A DNA stretch of 64,000 bases from Multifurca ochricompacta. Lineage: Eukaryota; Basidiomycota; Agaricomycetes; Russulales; Russulaceae. A program made the translations under genes and the position numbers. The stretch spans positions 92,071-156,070 of the forward strand of contig WTXG01000080.1 of the NCBI GenBank assembly GCA_022496185.1, written 5' to 3'. The number at the start of each line of letters is the position of its first letter. Positions within the stretch are counted from its first letter, which is position 1. A model generated the notes under the pieces. It did not search any database and had not been told where the DNA came from. It saw only the letters and a list, made by a program, of their open reading frames with translations. Of the stretch, positions 49,878 through 58,830 are shown piece by piece.

Positions 49878-51072
49878 TGTCTTTCATCGCCACCAACGCC
49901 GCCGTCGACGCATTCACTGCCACCACAGTAGTTGTTGAGAATTTCCCCTCCGCTCACCCTTCCACACGCCCTTCCTCACCCATCGACTATGAGGCTGCTG
50001 AGGCCCGAGTCAAGAACCAATCCCCCAACCCCAACGACGATTTCGAACATTGTGAAGAGCCGCATCCAAACGACCTGATAGGCATGGAGTCCGATGACGA
50101 AGTGCCGGAGTTCCCTTTCTTCGCCAACAACCCGAACTCCTCCATGTACTACCCACTTGAGATCACTATGGGTGATGGACCACTGCTATCGCCAAGTACA
50201 TTTTCTACACCAATGGAGGGATGGATGTGGCTGGATGCATGAAAAAGGACGGTCCAGTTTATGGGGCTCCGTCTATCTGGAAGAAAGGTATACCGGTCGT
50301 TTACATCACACCATGACCGACGAACAGCTGGGACATCTGGCGGCTGAAGATTCGCGGGCCTTTGCCATCGACGAAGTACTGAGTGACATGCGACTTCCGC
50401 GTCTCAAAGCTGAGGTAATGAGACTGCGGAAGAACCTGACCTTGCGCAACACACTTAACCAACAGTACAAAGAACATGCGAAGATGATGGCCCAGCTGAT
50501 GAACGGGATGTTCAAATAGAGCAGGAGTTGGTGGAGATCCGGAAAAGGTTGGAGAAAGGAGATGCTTACCAGACGATTGCCGAGAGGTACGCTGATACAT
50601 ATGCCCGACCTCTGCCTCCACGATCATTGGGGGCTGCTCCGGTGCTGTTGCCGAACCGGTTCGAGATGCCACAACTGCATGAAAACCTGCGTGGGGAGAC
50701 GTGCTGGCGCTGTGACAGTAAGTACCACATCAGCTGGAACTGTCCTCTCAACCGCAAGTGGTGCCGGCATTGTCGAAGCAACCTGCACTGGAGTAGGTTT
50801 TGTATTTTCCGCCGCGTAGGGGTCGCTCCAACAATTGCCAATCCGTCTGGATGGTGCGGCAAATGCCTGCGTCACAACTCCGGACACCGTGAACTGGATT
50901 GTCCGATTCATGATCTATGTCGCTTGTGTGGCCAGCGCGGGCCCTACGGCTTTCTCCGCACTCACCAATGCCCCCAGGACTCGGATAAAGAGAATACACC
51001 ATGGATGAGCGTAATGTAGCCGATGATTATTTGGAATTGGTGCAAGATGATGACGGTACGAGTCGTTTCTAG
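49878..51072 (+). CDS. Element D ORF3: zinc-knuckle protein after integrase (frameshifted)
   Basis: ATG 49878 gives MSFIATNAAVDAF; stop at 51070-51072. Four Cys/His clusters from CWRCDSKYHISWNC (about 50700) to CGQRGPYGFLRTHQC (about 50930). Compared with D', bases are missing near 50193 (one), 50265 (two) and 50510 (one), mostly in short homopolymers. Same gene as at 38863-41185. Confidence 0.8.
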
Positions 51073-51090
51073 CAGGGTCTGCTCGAACCA

Positions 51091-51103
51091 GAAGAGGGGG
51101 TGA
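51091..51103 (+). promoter_or_regulatory. Polypurine tract of element D
   Basis: GAAGAGGGGGTGA directly before the 3' LTR; comparable tracts precede the 3' LTRs of C (AGAGAGGGGGTAA, 56805-56817) and D'. Expected plus-strand primer. Confidence 0.8.
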
Positions 51104-51690
51104 TGTTACAATCCCTGCCGTCCACTCCCGTTTTCTTCACTCTTCCCAATGATGACCCTCTTTACCGCCTACCTTACACTTCCTGATCACGTCTCCATCC
51201 TGGGACCCATCCCGTGCTCTTCTTCCGTCCCCGTGACCCTGTTGTACTTGTTGACTGTTGTTGCCCATGATTCGACCCTTATCCTTTATCTCTTATCTCG
51301 TTATCATTACGACCGGACACTTACTTAATACCCTATCAGAAGCCAGGCTTTACGCCCTCCGCTTCCATATATTTGGGCCCACTTGACTCCGATATCTTAT
51401 CTTATAGACGCCCACTGGATTACGTATATAAGTCCGCTGTAGCTACTCTGTAGACCTCAGACTCGACTTATTGAATACATCGGTGCTTGTCTTCTGGACA
51501 TCCCTTTGGACGCTTGACTCGATCCTCTCAGTGCTTCCGGCACTTTCCGCTTAACATTGTCTTCAAGTACAGCCTTGTCGACTCTGACTCCTTCCATCTA
51601 AAACTCCAAGGGATCCCATTGGTCCCTTATCTGGTCACGAACGAATGCTGTCACACAAGTCGTGTGGAACGTCCCGCACCGGACGTAACA
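51104..51690 (+). mobile_element. 3' LTR of element D
   Basis: 587 bp; about 99% identical to the 5' LTR. All five substitutions I see are transitions. Confidence 0.93.
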
Positions 51691-52226
51691 AGCTCCGATG
51701 CTTTGGTGACATAGCAGTAGCCAGGGCCTTCCTCTGTACGCATGGTCCTTATTACCGGATGCCGAATTGCATAATCATAGCCTAGCGACATAATAATCGT
51801 TGGGTACGAGTCCTTGTCCATTGTTGCGTCAGCCCAATTTATTTTTGGTTCGAAGGCTGCAAGCCATGGATAACCCAAGATGAGGTCTTCATCTCCTAGG
51901 TTGGTAATTAGGAAACGAATGGTCCTTGTTATTTCCCCAACCTGGACTCTTAGATCTGTGTAGTGGGTGATCTTGCCGGCACGATTGGCTGTTCCATCAA
52001 TGTTCCAAATATTCTTTTCTTGGGGAAGTGCCAGCCTTCCCAGGCCCATTGTTTTAATTAGTCGTGGGTGAATGAAGTTGTCTGTGGCTCCAGAGTCCAC
52101 TAATATATCTCGGTCAGCCGTCCTCTGTGTAGTTTCAAAATGAACTGGTATTTTTAATGACTTGAATCGACTAGCATACACAGAGGTGACATGGAGTGCT
52201 CGTGCCCAGGCCGATGGGTTTGAGCC
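51691..52226 (-). CDS. Element D' pol, proximal part (protease)
   Basis: After gag: ALHVTSVYASRFKSLKIPV, LVDSGATDNFIHP (about 52100), LGYPWLAAFEPK. Cut at 51691 by element D within KASEL. Confidence 0.88.
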
Positions 52227-55200
52227 TAACAAAAATCCTTCTTTGTAAATGCCTTCTCTACTAAGATGGCGTGCACTTCTTCGCTCTCCTTCATCATGTT
52301 GGCCCATATATCCTGAGCTTTCTCCTCTTTTGATCGTTTATCCACAGTGGGTGGGTTGTTATGAATGGGGGCTTTGGCTGTGGTGGTTGCAGCCACAACA
52401 CGTACTCCCTTCTTTGGACAATCCCGGGACATATGTCCTAATTCTCTACAGCAGAAGCACCGTCCTTCCTTCATCAATGTTTGCCGCTCATCTTCCGTGA
52501 GCGCTGCCCGGGCTTGGGCGCAGTCCGCAGAGGTGTCCATAGCGTTTGGATCCCTCTGGGCATGCTGGGTAGGCTTTACTCCGAAAGCCGCTTTCCATTG
52601 ATCTCGCATCTTTCCCTTTTTAGTATCAACTCCAAAGCGTGTCTGGAAGTCGAGGTAGTCCTGTTGTTGTCGTTGGGCGGCATCGACCCAGCTGTCCCAG
52701 TCATGAGGATGGTGGAACTGAATTATGTTCTTGACTAAGGGATTGGGCAACCCTTGTGAGAAGAGGTCCAACGTGGCCTCTTCATCCGTGTCATAGCCAG
52801 CCCTATTTGCAAGACTTCTGAACTTAGCGACATATGCGTCCAGTTCTCCCTTTTCCATCCTAAGGGACTTGAGTTCTTGGGCTGCCTTCTGCTTGGCCTG
52901 CCCATCCATGAAGGCATCCTTAAACCGTTCAGCGATGGTCTCCCAAAGACCTTCACTTGTGGTACAACGCCCACTTTTGACTTGTTCATTCAGCCATTCC
53001 AGCTGTTCCATGGTCCAGTCGTCAACCGCATCCCCCCGAATCAGGGAAAGGAACAGATTGGCTCGTTGGAATGGGTTGACAATCTGTGGGACGTCATGGT
53101 TGAAGTTCTTAAAGGTCGTGAACTCCAGCATGAATTTTTTGCTCTGTGAGCGGTCCCTGGTAAATGTCTGGGGAAGCACTCCTGATAATCGTCCGGATGG
53201 GGGAGGGATGTTTGGTGGTGCCGCCACTGGGGCTGGTGGGGCAGGGTCTGGAAGCTGGGCGGCAATGGTAGACATGTGCGGAAAGGATGGGGTGACAGTG
53301 TTTGTGGATTGTATTGATATCTGGGGGGTTGTCAAAGCAGGGGCTCTGAACGTGACAACCTTGGGTGCAACTGGAGACATAGTCACTGCTAATGCCGGTG
53401 CTTCTTCTTCACTGGGTTCTTCTATGTACTCCTCTGGTTTGGAGTCCGTGACAATGGCCAGAGGGTTTTCTCTCCACGGGCCTAGTCCAAATTCAGGTGG
53501 GGCAGGTCCTGTAGTGACCCAAGAGTGTTGGCTGTCCGAGTATCGGATACAGTACCAAACTCTCTTTTTGTCATCGTATTCTACTGGTTGGTATCTTCCG
53601 TCGTGATAGACATAGTATCCAAACTCAGATTCAAAGTCCTTCCAGGCGGCAGAGCCAAGTACAGTGCCTCACAAAACTGAGTCAATGTTTTGCACTTTTG
53701 CACTGTTTGTTGAATATTGCATCAACCAAAACAAATATAAACAAAGTCTTGGTGTACCATAAAAGGTACAAGATAAGGGCTATGTAATGCAACAATGATT
53801 ATGTAATTCTGATCAAAACCTGTGGAGCTATGCCCATTTCAAATTGGGGACTCATTGACTCAGTTTTGTGAGGGGGTATCAGAAATATCAGAATCTGATG
53901 CTCCACCAAATGTACAGCAACCAATCCTTAATATATGGTTACCATAGTTATCTTAATATTGATGGGACCTGGAATAGAGCTATTTAATCATGGTTTACAT
54001 TCCCAGAATATTATAATTTCCCAATGCACCCCACCTCCTCTGCTCAGAAAGAAAACATCCTCTCTCTGGCCTCTGAAGGTCATTCCACTCACACTATTGC
54101 CTCCAGACTCAGCCTCAGCCAGTCCAGAGTCTCTAGGACACTCAGAAACCTCCTTCCCAACCATCAGTCACCTCATTTTGGTCATCCTTCCAGGCTCTCT
54201 GCTACCTCTGAACATGCTATCATGATACAAATCACCACAGGAAAGGTTGGCAATGCTGTCCAGGCCACAAAGCACATCAATTCCATCATCCCCAACCATG
54301 TCTCTTCACAAACTGTGCATTGGGTTCTTAAACAACATTCATTCAAGGCTGTAACAAAGAAGAAAAGGCCACTACTCTCTGCAGTACATTGCATGAAGCA
54401 CTTAGCCTTTGCTTTGAAGTACAGAGAATGGACTGTGGAAGACTGGCATCTGACCCAAACCTGTTAATTTTGGTCTCAGCTGACCAAATCACCCTCTCCC
54501 AGTCCTCCATAGCCCATTTTTGGTACTTCAAAGCAAAGGCTAAGTGCTTCATGCAATGTACTGCAGAGAGTAGTGGCCTTTTCTTCTTTGTTACAGCCTT
54601 GAATGAATGTTGTTTAAGAACCCAATGCACAGTTTGTGAAGAGACATGGTTGGGGATGATGGAATTGATGTGCTTTGTGGCCTGGACAGCATTGCCAACC
54701 TTTCCTGTGGTGATTTGTATCATGATAGCATGTTCAGAGGTAGCAGAGAGCCTGGAAGGATGACCAAAATGAGGTGACTGATGGTTGGGAAGGAGGTTTC
54801 TGAGTGTCCTAGAGACTCTGGACTGGCTGAGGCTGAGTCTGGAGGCAATAGTGTGAGTGGAATGACCTTCAGAGGCCAGAGAGAGGATGTTTTCTTTCTG
54901 AGCAGAGGAGGTGGGGTGCATTGGGAAATTATAATATTCTGGGAATGTAAACCATGATTAAATAGCTCTATTCCAGGTCCCATCAATATTAAGATAACTA
55001 TGGTAACCATATATTAAGGATTGGTTGCTGTACATTTGGTGGAGCATCAGATTCTGATATTTCTGATACCCCCTCACAAAACTGAGTCAATGAGTCCCCA
55101 ATTTGAAATGGGCATAGCTCCACAGGTTTTGATCAGAATTACATAATCATTGTTGCATTACATAGCCCTTATCTTGTACCTTTTATGGTACACCAAGACT

Positions 55201-55364
55201 TTGTTTATATTTGTTTTGGTTGATGCAATATTCAACAAACAGTGCAAAAGTGCAAAACATTGACTCAGTTTTGTGAGGCACTGTACTTGCTGTGAAAGGT
55301 TATTCTCGTCTCTGCGTTTGATAAGTTCTTCCCGGAAGAGGGTCTGACTGCGGCTGGAAGCCAC
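52220..55364 (-). CDS. Element D' gag, split by the Tc1 foldback
   Basis: GTG start at 55364 (context ACAGTGG). The first ~27 codons (to 55286) continue at 53659 after the TA-flanked insertion. The downstream half is open from 53386 to 52226 with capsid-like region DWTMEQLEWLNEQ and knuckle CFCCRELGHMSRDCP (about 52450). Upstream, 53590-53390 has at least one frame change. Confidence 0.85.
54024..54443 (+). pseudogene. Tc1/mariner transposase N-terminal half, left arm
   Basis: From ATG/MHPTSSAQKENILSL with helix-turn-helix-like ASRLSLSQSRVSRTLRN, then HSFKAVTKKKRPLLS. It stops at the arm junction after EWTVEDW; the DDE catalytic domain is absent. Confidence 0.82.
54444..54921 (-). pseudogene. 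Tc1/mariner transposase N-terminal half, right arm
   Basis: Same protein as the left arm but runs further, into WSAETKINRFGSD, where active Tc1 enzymes have the first catalytic Asp (SDE); here it is Ala. It ends at the junction with the left arm. Confidence 0.82.
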
Positions 55365-55383
55365 TGTGAGAGACTTGACTTGA

Positions 55384-55975
55384 TGTTACGTCTGGTGTGA
55401 GACGTTCTGCACGACTTGTGCGACAGCTTTGTACGTGTATTCAGATAAGAGACCAATAAGGCCTCTTGGAGTTCAAATGGATGAGTCAAAGTCAAAAGGG
55501 GCCGTTCCCTAGTGACGATGTTGAGTGGAAAGTGCCAAAAGCACTGAGACGATCGAGTCAAAGGTTTCAAGGGGAAGTCCAGAAGACAAACACCGATGTA
55601 TTCAATAAGTTGAGTCTGAAGCTACAGTGTAGTCTACAGCGGGCTTATATACGTAATGAGGTGAGCGTCTATTGATAAGGGATACGGAGTCAAGTGGGCC
55701 CAAATATACGAAAGCAGAGGGCGTAAAGCCTGGCTTCTGATAGGGTATTAAGTAAGTGTCCGGTCTTATAGATAAAGAGATAAGCGATAAGGGAAGGCAT
55801 AAGCAGAGTGTAAACAACACATCATTATGTACAAACAGCAGTTACAGGGAGGGGAGCAGGGCACGTGAGGGATCCCAGGACAGAGACACGATCAGAAAAT
55901 GGAGGGTAGGCGGAAGGGAAGGGTCCGCAGCGGGGAGAGTGAAGAAAAGTGGGGTACTAGGCCCTGGTCGTAACA
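55384..55975 (-). mobile_element. 5' LTR of element D'
   Basis: 592 bp, close to the copy at 38240-38831. The RNA-start motif reads AGACTCAACTT and the primer site AAGTCAAGTCT, two CpG-type mismatches from perfect pairing. Confidence 0.88.
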
Positions 55976-56786
55976 TGGGGCCCCAGTGTACTTGGAAGAA
56001 AAGGTTGTTGACTGACTTCACTATGTCTTGGGGCCGGAACATTTACAACATCTCTTGGCCCATGACCCACGCACCTTCACTATCAATGAGGTGCTCCAAG
56101 ACTTACACATGCCACGGCTAACCACTGAAGTTGCGCGGCTGCGCAAGTTCCAAGCACTGAGGGACAATTTGGAGATGCAGCATCATGACTATGAGCGACA
56201 AATGGTAAAAATCAACCAAGGGGTTTTTGACATAGAGCACCACTTGGCAAGCATCAGGACGAGACTGGAATGAGGAGAGGCATACCAGATTATATCCAAA
56301 CAGTATGCCGATATTTTTGCTCAGCTGCTCCCATGTTGCCGCCTCGACCTCGCACCTCGGCTTAATCCCCACTGCTTCGAAATGCCCCGTCTCCATGAAA
56401 ACCCTGATGGTAAGCTTTGCTGGCACTGCAGCAGCAAGCACCATCTCAGCTGGTGCTGTCCCATGGCCAAGAAACGATGCTGACATTGCCAGAGCACCTC
56501 GCACTGGAGTCGCCAATGTCTCTTCCAACGACTCACACAAGCCCCCACCGTCCAGAACCCATCAGGGTGGTGCAGCAAGTGTCTCTCCCATAATGCTGGC
56601 CACCGAGAGATCAATTGTCATGTTTACGACGGCTGCTTTCACTGTGGGAGACGAGGGCCCTATGATTTTCTACGAACACACGTTTGCCCTGAAGATGAAA
56701 ACAAGGAGAACTATGATGCGGACCATTATGCTGTAGCTGATGACTACCTCTCCTTGGTCCAGGATGACAACGGTATGCCAATCTAG
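55976..56786 (+). pseudogene. Element C ORF3, 3' part
   Basis: Continues 37855-38239 after the D' insertion: APVYLEEK, then a helical region and clusters CWHCSSKHHLSWCC, HCQSTSHWSRQC, CSKCLSHNAGHREINC, CFHCGRRGPYDFLRTHVC, ending VQDDNGMPI and stop 56784-56786. In-frame TGAs near 56013, 56271 and 56480 fit CGA to TGA decay. Confidence 0.82.
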
Positions 56787-56973
56787 CTGGCTCAGCTAGG
56801 ACTTAGAGAGGGGGTAATGTTACAAACCCCACTGCGTCGCCTTGTTTTCTTTCCCTCTTCACGTGACTCGTTGTTTGGTTGTGCTTGTGCCTTTGTTGAC
56901 TGTGTTGTGACTGGCGTTGTACTTGTTTGCCCCTTATCTATGACTCAACTTCTTACTTATCTGTGACTCATAC

Positions 56974-58387
56974 TGTAACGGGTGAAGCTCCGTGTACACT
57001 TAGTAACAAAGAAGGGCAAAGGTGTGGTGACCTAAGTCGTTGGGCGTACCGCGGAGGCAAACGTCACGTGTTAAGTAATGACCAGGAACTGTGTCACCCA
57101 CTGTGGTTTATGCAACCACAATGACGGCGTTCTGAAACTGGAAGAAACTGCAGCCCCAAGAGGACAAGATCCAAAGGATCGAGTCACACAGGGAGGCAGT
57201 ATATCATTAGCACTATGTATTGAACTTGTGTAGACAGTTACTCACCTGCAGCCCCAAGAGGACAAGATGTTGACACGGGATGTGTCTGGAGATGCTTCAG
57301 GCATCTGAGGATCGCTTTAGCTGTAGATAAGATTAGATTAGGTTCCGGAGTTTCGGACTTTTTACGATATCTTTATTACATTCTTTTCTCACCTTACTCA
57401 GCTGATTAGTGAAGCCCTTAGTAATGTGCAGTAAGCACATGATATCTCTTTGGCCAATGGCCTTTGTCCCTCTCTGTTTATTGTCCGGCACTTGTGGACT
57501 TATTCCCAGTGCGCACAGACCATTTCCCCTGGCCCCTATGGGTATATAAGGGTGTCTGTTTCGTCTCTTCCACTTCAGAGTTCTTCTAACCTCTGAAGTG
57601 TAAGTTCCCTTTACTATACTCTTCTTTACCTTTGACTAACCATCTTCTGTAGACTACTTGTCTTTTAGGTCAGTAGTATAGTTGTATAGAGTTCTTCTAA
57701 CCTCTGAAGTACTACTTGTCTTTTAGCCTCACCGCTACTAACCACAGTCAGTATAACCAGCAGCATGATTGTTTGACACAAGATGGGGGCTACAGGCTGT
57801 TACAGAGGGTCTTATATACATTTCTCAGTGTAACGAGGTAAGCAGTAGGTGTAAGCAAGAATCAGCAAGTATCAGTCAGCTGTATTGCTGACTGAGCCTT
57901 ATCTTTTGTGATTCGTAAGCTGCTTTACTCTGCTGACTGATCATGCTCCACAATGTGATGTCATTGTGGAGTAGATAACTGATATGTAGTCTAGCCCTTA
58001 GGTCTGGAACACGTCTATCTACTGATACATATGATTCTGTGCTAAAATTGGCCATGGCCCAACCTGGGCCCTTATCTAGAGCTCCACTTACCTAGAACCT
58101 TCTAGGCTGGACTCCTCTTATCTTGATAACAGCTCCACTTGGTCTAGAACCGTCTAGACTGTGGAGCCTTGCCTATTGTGGTAAACACAATAGAGAATCG
58201 ACTTGTTATTGTTGAGTGGCTCTTGTGCTGACTAAGCAGCATGTGACTATTACATGTGACTCGGTCACATGATCCATGTCACGACTACATTCCCATGATC
58301 ATGTGTTGAGACTGCTGGGTAATCTTCCCACAGTCATGTGATCCAAAGGGGAGAAAAATAAAGGAAAAATAAGGTAGAGCTGTGACA
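56974..58387 (-). mobile_element. Solo LTR B2 nested in LTR C, split by LTR A2
   Basis: TSD CATAC at 56969-56973 and 58388-58392. Net length about 898 bp; reverse complement of B1. The duplicated leader exon and GTGAGT are kept. Confidence 0.92.
57268..57778 (+). mobile_element. Solo LTR A2 nested in LTR B2
   Basis: 511 bp, TSD CAAGA at 57263-57267 and 57779-57783. TATATAAG 57543, predicted start A57577. Exon 1 57577-57599, intron 57600-57652 (GTAAGT...CTGTAG, branch GACTAAC), exon 2 57653-57668. Intron-free copy 57688-57726. Confidence 0.93.
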
Positions 58388-58830
58388 CATACCTTACCTC
58401 AGAACTCTTATGTATTTTCCCACCAGAATCACGACTATACCAGATCCGTCTACATATATTCTCATCTGGCCCACTTGACCCCATTCCCCATTTGGATACA
58501 TTATAACTTTGTTGATACATCGAGTATATTACTCCAATTCAGACTCTGATTTCTATTATGTATATAAGGCCTGCCTAGATAGCCTGTATGCCTTAGACTT
58601 GACTTCTTAATTGACTTGGTGCATTACCTTCTGGGTGATCCTAAGACCCGACTCTTGAATCGTCTCAGTGCTTTTGGCACTCTTCCGCTCACTGGTACTA
58701 AGGGATTAGCTCCTTGGTATTGACTTCTCACTCGATCTCCGTGTGCTTGAAAGACAGTACACACTTGACTTCGTAGTTTCACTACGCGACTTACCACATG
58801 TCATGTCGAATGCCTGCACCAGGCGTTACA

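Larger units (their letters stand above)
44202..51690 (+). mobile_element. Full-length young Ty3/gypsy chromovirus D
   Basis: LTRs 44202-44791 and 51104-51690 differ by about five substitutions and three single-base indels, so it is the youngest gypsy copy here. TSD AGCTC at 44197-44201 and 51691-51695, inside D' pol. Order: LTR, primer site, gag, pol (protease, RT, RNase H, integrase, chromodomain), ORF3, purine tract, LTR. Confidence 0.95.
53662..55283. mobile_element. Inverted-duplication (foldback) Tc1/mariner element
   Basis: Ends CAGTGCCTCACAAAACTG at both sides in inverted orientation, flanked by TA (53660-53661, 55284-55285). Two head-to-head arms, 53662-54443 and 55283-54444, match almost perfectly over ~770 bp and each codes for the N-terminal half of a Tc1-like transposase. 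In each arm a 21-bp copy of the end recurs inverted about 170 bp inside (53853-53873 on the left). No complete transposase. Confidence 0.9.
38240..55975 (-). mobile_element. Gypsy element D' (full length, minus strand, split by three insertions)
   Basis: LTRs at 55384-55975 (5') and 38240-38831 (3'). TSD TGGGG at 38235-38239 and next to the other end at 55976-55980. Removing the insert joins the ORF3 codons of element C in frame (...GPVYG|APVYL). Internal order on the minus strand is gag, pol, ORF3. It carries foldback Tc1 (53662-55283), element D (44202-51690) and LTR F2 (39074-40203). Confidence 0.92.
56818..58830 (+). mobile_element. 3' LTR of gypsy element C, split by LTR B2
   Basis: Starts TGTTACAAACC, ends GGCGTTACA; about 594 bp without B2. 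TATATAAG 58561, RNA-start motif AGACTTGACTT 58595. Confidence 0.9.

Noticed and set aside
54024..54921. Two overlapping, convergent genes on opposite strands
   Set aside because: They are the same Tc1 N-terminal sequence read from the two arms of a foldback, not separate genes.
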